Origin: DSUN01 sp035527715
Lineage (GTDB): Bacteria > Planctomycetota > PUPC01 > DSUN01
NCBI GenBank assembly: GCA_035527715.1
Contig: DATKZY010000018.1
Span: 1-45,789, forward strand
Length of the DNA: 45,789 nt
Reading direction: 5' to 3'
A program made the translations under genes and the position numbers. This document shows, one piece after another, positions 16,828 to 24,418 of this stretch (position 1 is its first letter; the number at the start of each line of letters is the position of its first letter). Under the pieces are notes generated by a model. The model did not search any database, was not told where the DNA came from, and was given only the letters and a program-made list of their open reading frames with translations.

Positions 16828-16856
16828 TTGACTGCCCGCCCGTCGCGCGCTACTGT
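16828..16856 (+). promoter_or_regulatory. sigma70-like promoter of the two-CW histidine kinase
   Basis: TTGACT (16828-16833), 17 bases, then TACTGT (16851-16856) lie 35 bases before the ATG at 16891. Its -35 is only 34 bases from the -35 of the divergent dgoD promoter, so one bound regulator could affect both. Confidence 0.65.
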
Positions 16857-16890
16857 GTAGGGGAGTTCCGGGAGGCAGGGGGCAGCGACG

Positions 16891-18201
16891 ATGGAGTCGG
16901 CGGGACGCGATACGCGGCAGATGGTGGCGGCGCTGGCCGAGGAGACTCAGCGCCTGGGCGCGGCCATCGCCTGCATGTCCGAGGGGCTGGTGATCCTCGA
17001 CCGCGACTACCGCTTCGCCACGCTGAACCCCGCGGCCCGCGACATGCTGGGCGTGGAGGACCTCGCCGAGCTGGCCCGCAAGCTCGGCGCCCGCGAGGCC
17101 GACCCCTCTATCCATCCCGTCTTCTGGCTGGCGTCGCACGACGAGAGCGCGAAGCCGCAGCGTTGCTGGCTCGCGCGCGAGTGCGGGCGGAGCGACTGCC
17201 CGGCCCACGGGGGCGGCCTCTTCCCCTGCTGGCTCTACGACGGCACGCTGTGCCACGGCGGCGAGCCCGCCGGGACGTTTCCCGCCAAGCTCGATGCCTG
17301 CTACCTGTGCTCGGTCTACCAGGCCAACGCGCGGCTGGCCGACCCCGCGGCGTCGCGCGGCCGCCGCGAGATCGCCCTCGCGCGCCCCGTCAAGCGGGTG
17401 CTCATGAGCCTCTCGTCGCCCATCGTGGACGCCGAGGGGCGCTTCCTGGGCGCCGTCAAGGTCCTCCACGACGTGACGGCCGAGCGCATGATGGCGCAGA
17501 AGCGCGTCGAGTTCGCCTCCTTCGTCACCCACGAGCTGCGCACGCCGCTGACCTCGATCGGCGGCTTCCTCGCCCTCGTGCTCGGCGGTCGCGCAGGCGA
17601 GCTGTCCGACGCCCAGCGCCGCCACCTCGACACCGCGCTCGCCCAGGCCAGGCGCCTCGAGAAGCTCGTGGACACCTTGCTCGACATGGCGGCCATTGAG
17701 GCCGGGCGCTTCCGCCTCCACCTCGGGCGCTTCGACCTCACGTCCGTCGTCACCGAGTGCGCCGACCTGCTCCGCCCCCAGGCCGACGGCAAGGGCGTCG
17801 CCCTCCGAGTCCTCTTGCCCGACGAGCCGCTCGTCGTCACGGCCGACCGCGACCGCGTCGGCGAGGTACTCACCAACCTCACGGCCAACGCCATCAAGTA
17901 CACCGGGTCCGGCGGCACCGTCGAGGTCGCCGCCCGCGCCAACTCCGACGGCTTCGTCGTCGAGGTGGCCGACACGGGGATCGGCATCCCGCCCGACGAC
18001 GTTCCCCACCTCTTCGACCGCTTCTACCGCACCAGCTCCGGCGCCGCGCGGGCCAAGGGCTCGGGCCTCGGGCTCGCCATCTGCAAGGGCATCATCGAAG
18101 GCCACGGCGGCCGCGTCGGCGTCGAGAGCACCCCGGGCATGGGCAGCCGCTTCTTCTTCACCCTCCCGCGCAACCCCCAGCCCACCGTCGCCTGGTCGTG
18201 A
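16891..18201 (+). CDS. histidine kinase with PAS and cysteine-rich two-CW insert
   Basis: A 436-residue soluble sensor kinase with no membrane segment. A short coiled start and a PAS-like region (about 20-80, MSEGLVILDRDYRFATLNPAARD) lead to a Cys-rich insert at 90-143. There Cys92-Trp, Cys98, Cys103-Pro, Cys113-Trp, Cys121, Cys137 and Cys140 match the two-CW pattern seen in some signalling proteins. HisKA follows with His214 in FVTHELRTPL, then HATPase_c with DTGIGIP and GSGLGLAI. The Cys set could bind a metal or FeS cluster or react to redox state; this is inference. No response regulator is adjacent, so the partner is elsewhere. ATG follows GGCAG-rich DNA; the ribosome site is weak. Confidence 0.93.
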   Translation: MESAGRDTRQMVAALAEETQRLGAAIACMSEGLVILDRDYRFATLNPAARDMLGVEDLAELARKLGAREADPSIHPVFWLASHDESAKPQRCWLARECGRSDCPAHGGGLFPCWLYDGTLCHGGEPAGTFPAKLDACYLCSVYQANARLADPAASRGRREIALARPVKRVLMSLSSPIVDAEGRFLGAVKVLHDVTAERMMAQKRVEFASFVTHELRTPLTSIGGFLALVLGGRAGELSDAQRRHLDTALAQARRLEKLVDTLLDMAAIEAGRFRLHLGRFDLTSVVTECADLLRPQADGKGVALRVLLPDEPLVVTADRDRVGEVLTNLTANAIKYTGSGGTVEVAARANSDGFVVEVADTGIGIPPDDVPHLFDRFYRTSSGAARAKGSGLGLAICKGIIEGHGGRVGVESTPGMGSRFFFTLPRNPQPTVAWS

Positions 18202-18224
18202 GGCGCACACCGCGCGTCCCCGAA

Positions 18225-18243
18225 GTGGACAATACTTGTCCAC
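18225..18243. promoter_or_regulatory. perfect short palindrome, possible operator
   Basis: GTGGACAA, three bases, TTGTCCAC (18225-18243) is an 8+8 perfect palindrome 24 bases after the kinase stop and upstream of the ebo region. The size and symmetry suit a dimeric repressor site, but it could also be a small hairpin. No second copy is seen. Confidence 0.35.
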
Positions 18244-18264
18244 CCAGCCGCCCCTCAGAATCAC

Positions 18265-18383
18265 AGAATGCCAACTCCCCCTCTCAGGGGTTGGCACTCT
18301 GAGAACTCCCCGCCGGACGCTGCCGGATCGCCGATTTGCTCAGAATGCCAACCTGCCCAGAGCCAGAGGCTTGGCATTCTGAG
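18265..18383. repeat. two hairpins with the same stem sequence
   Basis: In the 262-base gap between the kinase and eboB. The first hairpin pairs AGAATGCCAACTCCCC (18265-18280) with GGGGTTGGCACTCT (18287-18300). The second pairs CTCAGAATGCCAA (18339-18351) perfectly with TTGGCATTCTGAG (18371-18383). The shared core AGAATGCCAA shows that one derives from the other or both from a mobile repeat. They may end kinase transcription. No T-run follows either. Confidence 0.6.
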
Positions 18384-18463
18384 AAGCCGCGACGGCCGGC
18401 GGCACGCCGTTTGCCATGCCTTCGCTAAGGGGAGGTTGCGCCCGAAGGAACAAGGAGCGCGAA

Positions 18464-19300
18464 ATGGTCATCATCGAGCCCCACATCCACATGGTCTCGC
18501 GGACGACCGACGACTACGGCCGCATGTACGCCGCGGGCATTCGCGCCTGCGTCGAGCCCAGCTTCTGGCTCGGCACCAACCGCCGCTACGCCGGCACCTT
18601 CTTCGACTACTTCCAGCTCATCCTCGACTTCGAAACCGTCCGCGCCCGCCGCTTCGGCCTCGACCACTACGCCGCCGTCAGCGTCAACCCCAAGGAGGCG
18701 GAAAACGTCGCCCTCGCCCGCGAGGTCATCGCCGGCATGCCCGACTACCTCGACCACCCGCGCTGCATCGCCGTCGGCGAGATCGGCTTCAACAACATCA
18801 CCGACAACGAGGAAACCGTCTTCATCGCCCAGCTCGAGCTGGCCAAGGCCCGCCACATGCCCGTCATCATCCACCTCCCCCACTTCCACAAGCCCGAGGG
18901 CGTCGCCCGCATCGTCCCCATCCTCAAGCAAATGGCCATCCCCGAGGAAATGACCCTCATTGACCACAACACCGAGGACACCATGCCGCTGCTGCGCGAC
19001 ACCGGCTACTACCTCGGCCTCACCGTCTATCCCATCTCCAAGCTCACGCCCCAGCGGGTCTCGAACATCATCCGCCAGCACGGCGCCCAGCGGGTCCTCG
19101 TCAACGGCTCGGCCGACTGGGGCGTCAGCGACCCCTTGAGCCTCGTGAAGGTCGTGGACTTCCTGCGCCAGGACGGCCATTCCGACGCCACGGTCAAGTC
19201 GCTCGTCTTCGACACCGCCAACGCCTTCTACTCTCATTCGCCCCGTTGGAAGCCCGAGCTGGCCCTCGTGCCGGTTGACCCGCGCGAGTTCCAGCGCTAA
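18464..19300 (+). CDS. eboB: EboB-like TatD-family metal-dependent hydrolase
   Basis: A 278-residue TIM-barrel hydrolase of the kind found in ebo clusters. ATG at 18464 has AAGGAG 6 bases upstream. TatD-type metal ligands are all visible: His7 and His9 (EPHIHM), Glu106 (VGEIGF), His137 (IIHLPH), His168 (IDHNTED) and Asp218 (SADWGVSD). The strings MVSRTTDDY, VEPSFWLGTNR, GTFFDYF and VNPKEAEN are characteristic of EboB rather than DNase TatD. The substrate is unknown in all species. In cyanobacteria the ebo cluster is linked to moving a scytonemin precursor to the periplasm. This is the first ebo gene of the region and reads in the same direction as eboC, eboF, eboD and eboE. Confidence 0.87.
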   Translation: MVIIEPHIHMVSRTTDDYGRMYAAGIRACVEPSFWLGTNRRYAGTFFDYFQLILDFETVRARRFGLDHYAAVSVNPKEAENVALAREVIAGMPDYLDHPRCIAVGEIGFNNITDNEETVFIAQLELAKARHMPVIIHLPHFHKPEGVARIVPILKQMAIPEEMTLIDHNTEDTMPLLRDTGYYLGLTVYPISKLTPQRVSNIIRQHGAQRVLVNGSADWGVSDPLSLVKVVDFLRQDGHSDATVKSLVFDTANAFYSHSPRWKPELALVPVDPREFQR

Positions 19301-19308
19301 GCTTTCTG

Positions 19309-19367
19309 CGTTCGTAGTCCCGCCTTCAGGCGGTCTTCGTTCGTAGTTCCGCCTTCAGGCGGTCCTT
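19309..19367. repeat. two tandem copies of a 29-30 bp palindromic repeat
   Basis: CGTTCGTAGTCCCGCCTTCA... (19309-19337) is followed directly by CGTTCGTAGTTCCGCCTTCA... (19338-19367). Each copy contains the palindrome CCGCCTTCAGGCGG. The copies differ by one substitution and one inserted base. They sit between eboB and the DUF4838 gene. This is a typical dispersed intergenic palindrome; a role in ending or attenuating transcription after eboB is possible. Confidence 0.75.
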
Positions 19368-19383
19368 CTGTGAGGTCGCTGCC

Positions 19384-21921
19384 GTGCGCCATGCCCTCGT
19401 GTTCTGGCTGCTGCTGAGCGGCAGTGGTGCCGCGCTGCTCGCGGGCGCCCCGGAAGGCGTCCAACTCGCCCGCGACGGCAAGGCGCTGATGCCGGTGGTC
19501 GTGGCGGACGGCGCCTCCGACCGCGTACGCCAGGCCGCCACGGAGCTGGCCTCCTATCTCGGCAAGATCGCAGGAGCCATGTTCGAGGTCAAGGCCGGCG
19601 ACGGGCGCACGGGAATCGCCATCGGCCTGCCCGTCCAGTTCCCCGCCTCCCCCTTCGGCGGCCAGTGGGCCAAGCCGGCCATCGCCGAGCGCGAGGACTA
19701 CCTGATTCGCACGCACCCGCAGGGCGTCTGCCTGCTGGGGGCGACCGAACTGGCGGCCGAGCACGCGGTCTGGGACTTGCTCTATCGCCTCGGCTACCGG
19801 CAGTTCTTCCCCGGTGAGCGCTGGGAAGTCGTGCCCCGCCAGGCCGACTTGAGTGCGGCCATTGATGCCCGCGAGTCGCCCTCGTACCGCAGCCGGCGCA
19901 TCTGGTACGGCTACGGCGGGTGGGACTATGCGGCCAAGCCCTACGCCCTCTGGTGCGCCCGAAACCGCGCGACGTCGGGCATGGAACTCCACACGGGCCA
20001 CGCCTACGAAGGGATCATCCGCGCCAACAAGGCAGAGTTCGACAAACACCCGGAGTACTATGCCCTCGTCGGCGGCCAGCGGCGGGCCGGCCCCAACCCC
20101 AAGCTCTGCATCAGCAATCCCGAGCTTCGCCAACTCGTCGCGCGCCACGCCCTGGCGCAATTCGAGAGGGACCCCGCACTCGACAGCATCTCGATGGACC
20201 CCAGCGACGGCGGCGGCTGGTGCGAGTGCGAGGCGTGCGCGAAGGCCGGCAGCGTGAGCGGCCGCGTGGTGATGCTGGCCAACGAAGTGGCCGAAGCGGT
20301 GAACGCGAAGTTCCAGGAAAGGTTCGTCGGCATCTACGCCTACAACTACCACTCCCCGCCGCCGAGCCTCCGCGTCCACCCGCGCGTCATCGTAAGCGTG
20401 GCGACCGCGTTCCTCAAGGGCGGCCTCGCCCTCGACGAAATCCTCTCCGGCTGGTCCCGCCAAGGCGCTACCCTCGGCATCCGCGAATACTATAGCGTGA
20501 ACACCTGGGACCGCGATCAGCCCGGCCACGCGCGGGGCGGGAGCCTCGACTATCTCCGCCGCACAATCCCCGACTTCCACGCCAAGGGCGCACGCTTCAT
20601 GTCCGCTGAATCCAGCGACAACTGGGGCCCCAACGGCCTCGGCTACTACCTGGCGGCGCGCATGCTGTGGGACGTCCGGCAGGCGCAGCAGACCGACGCC
20701 CTGGTCGAGGACTTCCTCGAGCGGGCCTTCGGAGCAGCCAAGGAGCCGATGCGCGAGTTCTATCGGCAGCTCGACGGCTCGAAGCCCCCGCTCGTCGTCC
20801 ACGACCAGCTTGGCCGCGTGTTCCGCGCCCTCGAGCAGGCCCGCGCGCTCGCCGCCGCGCCCGAGGTCCGCGCGCGGGTGGACGACCTGGCGCTCTACGC
20901 CCGTTACGCCTCGCTCTACCACCACTACGCCACGGCCGACGGGGACGCGCGCCAACGGGCCTTCGAGGACCTCATCCGCCACGCCTACAGGATGCGCACC
21001 ACGATGCTCGTCCACGCCAAGGCCCTCTACCGCGACCTTGCGGCGCGCGACAAGAGCGTGAAGCTCCCCCCGGAAGCTGCCTGGAACGTCCCCGAAGGCA
21101 AGAACCCCTGGAAGTCCAGCGCCCCGTTCACCAAGGCTGAAACCGCCGGCTACGTCGCCGAAGGCATTCGTTCCCACCCCCTCGCGGCGCTCGACTTCAA
21201 GCCCGTGGCCTACAGCAGCGACCTCGTGCTCGCAGCGGCTGCCCTGAAGCTCCCGGAGGCCCCGCCCGGCGAATTCGGCCCGGGGCGCGGCACCCAGGCG
21301 TTCTTCACCTACGTTGAAAAGGCGCCCGCCGACCTCGAACTCCAAGTCACTGGCGGCCTGATCCCACACTACCGCGACCGCGGCAACGTGAGGGTGGAAC
21401 TATGGAAGGTCGGCGGCCCCAGCCAGACGGGCGAACGCGAAACCCTCGTCGCCACCGACCGCGGCGCGCCGCCCGACGGTGCCGAGCACACCGTGAAGCT
21501 CGCCGCCCGCGAGCCGGGCCTCCACAGACTCGTCGTCAACGACGGCAACGACCGCACGCTTGTCGCCTGGAAGCCCGGCCTGCTCATGACCGTCCAGTCC
21601 AGCCAGGACGCCCCGATGAACCCCCACCACGGAATGTGGACGGCCTGCTTCTACGTGCCGAAGGGCACGAAAGTCATCGGCCTCTTCGGCGGCGGGCATG
21701 GCGAGGTCCACGACAGCCGCGGCCGAGCCGTCTTCTGGCTCAACGGCCGCGAGCGCAACTTCTACTCCGTGGCCGTGCCCGAAGGCCAGGACGGCGCTCT
21801 CTGGCGCATCCGCTACGGGCGCGGCGACATTCGGCTCCTCACCGTGCCCCCCTACTTCGCCCGAAGCCCACAGGAACTCCTCCTCCCCGCCGAGGTGGTG
21901 AAGCGGGACGCCGCCCCATGA
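19384..21921 (+). CDS. secreted DUF4838-family protein (glycosidase-like)
   Basis: An 845-residue protein. It starts at GTG 19384 with GAGG about 8 bases upstream and carries a signal peptide (ALVFWLLLSGSGAALLAGAP). The N-terminal part (residues about 35-160) has the TELASYLGKIAG and LGATELAAEHAVWDLLYRLGYRQFFPG features common before DUF4838. The DUF4838 barrel follows (HPEYYALVGG, SMDPSDGGGWCECEACAKA, YAYNYHSPP). Such proteins resemble glycoside hydrolases of the hexosaminidase/glucuronidase type, but catalysis has not been proven for the family. A C-terminal beta domain runs from about 640. Its stop overlaps the start of eboC (ATGA), so the two are translated together. That coupling ties an exported sugar enzyme to the ebo set. 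Confidence 0.87.
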   Translation: MRHALVFWLLLSGSGAALLAGAPEGVQLARDGKALMPVVVADGASDRVRQAATELASYLGKIAGAMFEVKAGDGRTGIAIGLPVQFPASPFGGQWAKPAIAEREDYLIRTHPQGVCLLGATELAAEHAVWDLLYRLGYRQFFPGERWEVVPRQADLSAAIDARESPSYRSRRIWYGYGGWDYAAKPYALWCARNRATSGMELHTGHAYEGIIRANKAEFDKHPEYYALVGGQRRAGPNPKLCISNPELRQLVARHALAQFERDPALDSISMDPSDGGGWCECEACAKAGSVSGRVVMLANEVAEAVNAKFQERFVGIYAYNYHSPPPSLRVHPRVIVSVATAFLKGGLALDEILSGWSRQGATLGIREYYSVNTWDRDQPGHARGGSLDYLRRTIPDFHAKGARFMSAESSDNWGPNGLGYYLAARMLWDVRQAQQTDALVEDFLERAFGAAKEPMREFYRQLDGSKPPLVVHDQLGRVFRALEQARALAAAPEVRARVDDLALYARYASLYHHYATADGDARQRAFEDLIRHAYRMRTTMLVHAKALYRDLAARDKSVKLPPEAAWNVPEGKNPWKSSAPFTKAETAGYVAEGIRSHPLAALDFKPVAYSSDLVLAAAALKLPEAPPGEFGPGRGTQAFFTYVEKAPADLELQVTGGLIPHYRDRGNVRVELWKVGGPSQTGERETLVATDRGAPPDGAEHTVKLAAREPGLHRLVVNDGNDRTLVAWKPGLLMTVQSSQDAPMNPHHGMWTACFYVPKGTKVIGLFGGGHGEVHDSRGRAVFWLNGRERNFYSVAVPEGQDGALWRIRYGRGDIRLLTVPPYFARSPQELLLPAEVVKRDAAP

Positions 21922-23021
21922 CGACGCCCTCGGCCGTAGCGGAAGGACAGGGGAGCAATGCCGTGTCTCGCCCCCGCCCCCTCACCACCTGGTGCCGCCT
22001 CCTCCGCCTGCCCAACCTCTTCACCGTCCCAGGCGATCCCCTGGCCGGCTTCATGCTCGCCACGGGCGGGATGCTCGACTGGCGCGTCGCGGGTGCCATC
22101 GTCACCTCGCTCCTGCTCTACGCCGCCGGCCTGCTCCTCAACGACTACTTCGACCGCCACGTGGATGCCCGCGAGCGGCCCGAGCGACCGATTCCCTCGG
22201 GCGCCGTATCGGCTCTAACCGTGCTGGTGACTGGCGCCGTGCTCCTTGTCGCAGGAGTTCTGGCGGCGAGGGTCATCGGTGGCGAGTCAGCAGGCTGGAG
22301 CGCCGCCTTAGTCGCCGCATGCGTCCTGGGCTACAATGCAGCGCTGAAGCAAAGGGGGGTGATGGGCCCCGCTGTCATGGGGGCGTGCCGCGCTGGGAGT
22401 GTGTTCATCGGGGCGGCGTTCGGCGGCGGCCTGGATAGCCTGGTCAAGGGCTTCGGAGAGTGGCTCTCGCACACTGCTCCAGACCGGGGGCTGACGGGCG
22501 CGACCGCCGCGCTTGTCGCCGGCGGTACTGCGTGGCTCTACACTTCGGCTGTCACGTCACTCGCCCGTAGCGAGGTGGGTGGTAGACGACCCGGCAGAGG
22601 CGCATATCTGCCCGGCCTGATTGTATTGGCCGGTGGGATCGCGATGCTCAAGTGCTCGATGGGGAACATCAAGTGGCCCTTGATGACATGCCTGTGCTGG
22701 GACGGCGTTGACGGAGGCGGGACCATCTGGTGGGTGGACTGGGCCGGCGTAGCCGCCGTTGCCCTGCTCGCGCTCACTGTCGCTGAGGCCGAGTTCATCG
22801 CTGTTCGCGCGCGTCGCGGCCACTTGCCCACGCCGGCCTTCATTGGCCAGCTCATCCGAGCGATGATCACAGTGCAAGCCGCTTGGTGTGCCTGGACCTG
22901 CGGCCCACTCTTGGGCCGCGGCCTTAGTGGACCGTGGAGCGCGCTTCTCGTTGTGGTGTTGACGTGGCTTGTTGTGCGATGGGGCGCTGGGTTCGCTTCG
23001 CGCCGGTTCTACGGGAGCTGA
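21918..23021 (+). CDS. eboC: EboC-like UbiA-superfamily prenyltransferase
   Basis: A 367-residue integral membrane protein with about eight or nine hydrophobic segments. The UbiA signature NDxxDxxxD is intact as Asn75-Asp76-Tyr-Phe-Asp79-Arg-His-Val-Asp83, followed by RERPERPIPSG, the usual basic loop. The second Asp-rich motif of typical UbiA enzymes is not clear. UbiA proteins move a prenyl group to a ring acceptor; the EboC acceptor is unknown. The ATG at 21918 overlaps the stop of the DUF4838 gene by 4 bases. A polar stretch near residues 175-195 and an extra loop (CLCWDGVDGGG) near 260 make it longer than typical UbiA proteins of about 300 residues. Confidence 0.85.
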   Translation: MTTPSAVAEGQGSNAVSRPRPLTTWCRLLRLPNLFTVPGDPLAGFMLATGGMLDWRVAGAIVTSLLLYAAGLLLNDYFDRHVDARERPERPIPSGAVSALTVLVTGAVLLVAGVLAARVIGGESAGWSAALVAACVLGYNAALKQRGVMGPAVMGACRAGSVFIGAAFGGGLDSLVKGFGEWLSHTAPDRGLTGATAALVAGGTAWLYTSAVTSLARSEVGGRRPGRGAYLPGLIVLAGGIAMLKCSMGNIKWPLMTCLCWDGVDGGGTIWWVDWAGVAAVALLALTVAEAEFIAVRARRGHLPTPAFIGQLIRAMITVQAAWCAWTCGPLLGRGLSGPWSALLVVVLTWLVVRWGAGFASRRFYGS

Positions 23022-23088
23022 TGCCCCCACCGACCTCGCGTCGGTGGGGCAAGGGATTGACAACTACGCGGGGTGGCACCCCCTTTAT

Positions 23089-23172
23089 CCCCCTCCCTCT
23101 CAGGGAGGGGGCAGGGGGAGGGTCGAACCGCGCGGATACCCTCACCCTTCCCTCTCCCTGAGAGGGAGAGGG
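23089..23172. repeat. two purine/pyrimidine hairpins
   Basis: In the 168-base gap after eboC. CCCCCTCCCT (23089-23098) pairs with 23102-23111, and CCCTCTCCCT (23150-23159) with 23163-23172. Each has a 10-bp perfect stem and a 3-base loop (CTC, GAG). The two units are related (CCCTC..CCCT arms). They are probable terminators or REP-like units between eboC and the aldo/keto reductase, whose start is 17 bases further on. Confidence 0.6.
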
Positions 23173-23189
23173 GTCAGAAAGAGGAGCCT

Positions 23190-24323
23190 ATGCAGTATCG
23201 CAACTTCGGAAAGCTGGATTTCAAGGTTTCGGCCCTCGGCTTCGGATGCATGCGGCTGCCGACGCTCGGCAAGTACGACGCGATTGACGAGCCGCTCGCC
23301 GTCGAGATGATCCGCTACGCGATTGACCACGGGGTGAACTACCTCGACTCCGCCCACGGCTATCACGGGGGCAAGAGCGAACTCGTCATCGCCAAAGCCC
23401 TCGAAGGCGGCTATCGCGACAAGGTGCGCATCGCGACGAAGATGCCGACCTGGGCGATCAAAGCCCCCGCCGATTTCGACCGCATCTTCGAGGAGCAATG
23501 CGAGAAGCTCCAGACCCAGCGGATCGACTTCTATCTGCTCCACAACCTCCAGGCCGGCTACTGGGCGAATGTGCGCGACCTCGGGGTGCTCGCCTGGCTC
23601 GACAGGATGCTCGCCGACGGGCGCATCGGCCACACGGGCTTCTCGTTCCACGACAGCTTCGACCTGCTCAAGGAGGTCATCGGCGCCTATCCGAACTGGA
23701 CCGTGTGCCAGGTGCAATACAACTACGTGTGCGAGGACGTGCAGGCGGGCACGGCGGGCGTGATGTTCGCCGCCGACAAGGGGCTGGCCGTTGTGGTGAT
23801 GGAGCCGCTCTTCGGCGGCACCCTCGCCAACCCGCCGCCAGCCGTCCGCGCGCTCTGGGACGCCGCGGGCAAGGACCCCGCCGACGTGGCGCTCCGCTGG
23901 CTCTGGGACATGCCGGAGGTGGCCACGGTGCTCAGCGGCATGAGCACGCTCGAGCAGGTGCGCCGCAACGTCGCCAGCGCGGCCGCCTCGGGCGTCGGCA
24001 CGCTGTCGGCCGACGAGCACGAGCTCGTCGCCCGCGTGCGCGAGGCCTACAAGGAGCTGAGCGCCGTGCCCTGCACGGGCTGCGGCTACTGCGTGCCGTG
24101 TCCCACGGGCGTGGCGATTCCCGAGAACTTCCAGTTGCTCAACCACGTGCGCGTCCTCGGCGGCAGCGTGGCGAACCTGAACAGGAATCTCTACCGGCAG
24201 ATGCCGAAGGAGAAGCGCGCCGACGCGTGCGTGGCCTGCGGCAAGTGCGAGGAGCGCTGCCCGCAGCACATCCAGATCGCCGACTGGCTCGCCCGCGTGC
24301 ACCTGGCGATGACGGAGAAGTGA
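23190..24323 (+). CDS. aldo/keto reductase with C-terminal 4Fe-4S ferredoxin domain
   Basis: A 377-residue protein. ATG at 23190 has GAGGAG 4 bases upstream. The AKR barrel has the tetrad Asp53, Tyr58, Lys84 and His118 (LDSAHGYHG, ATKMP, LLHN). The C-terminal ferredoxin-like domain has two Cys clusters, CTGCGYCVPCP and CVACGKCEERCP, so one or two FeS clusters are likely. Members of this subfamily are common in anaerobes and PVC bacteria and have no settled substrate. It lies between eboC and eboF on the same strand, which suggests a redox step tied to the same pathway (inference). A 9-bp tandem array begins right after its stop. Confidence 0.93.
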   Translation: MQYRNFGKLDFKVSALGFGCMRLPTLGKYDAIDEPLAVEMIRYAIDHGVNYLDSAHGYHGGKSELVIAKALEGGYRDKVRIATKMPTWAIKAPADFDRIFEEQCEKLQTQRIDFYLLHNLQAGYWANVRDLGVLAWLDRMLADGRIGHTGFSFHDSFDLLKEVIGAYPNWTVCQVQYNYVCEDVQAGTAGVMFAADKGLAVVVMEPLFGGTLANPPPAVRALWDAAGKDPADVALRWLWDMPEVATVLSGMSTLEQVRRNVASAAASGVGTLSADEHELVARVREAYKELSAVPCTGCGYCVPCPTGVAIPENFQLLNHVRVLGGSVANLNRNLYRQMPKEKRADACVACGKCEERCPQHIQIADWLARVHLAMTEK

Positions 24324-24402
24324 AGCGATGGGACCTATGGGACTGGTGGGTAGTGGTGGTCAGGGGGTCCCATCGGTCCCATAGGTCCCATACGTCCCAT
24401 CG
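24324..24402. repeat. inverted pair of 9-bp tandem arrays directly after the aldo/keto reductase stop
   Basis: The left arm starts at the stop (TGA 24321-24323): GATGGGACC and TATGGGACT from 24327, then a degenerate part. The right arm is four 9-bp units, GTCCCATCG, GTCCCATAG, GTCCCATAC and GTCCCATCG (24367-24402). GTCCCATAGGTCCCAT in the right arm is the exact complement of left-arm ATGGGACCTATGGGAC. A transcript would form a long hairpin before eboF, whose ribosome site begins 9 bases later. Confidence 0.78.
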
Positions 24403-24418
24403 CTCCGGGGAAGGTCCA

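Noticed and set aside
19297..21369. 690-codon open frame on the minus strand
   Set aside because: It mirrors the DUF4838 gene; it has no ribosome site, family resemblance or plausible composition.
23057..23089. Promoter TTGACA upstream of the aldo/keto reductase
   Set aside because: At 17 bases the next hexamer is CCCCTT, and the closest A+T hexamer is 21 bases away, so the pair is not convincing.
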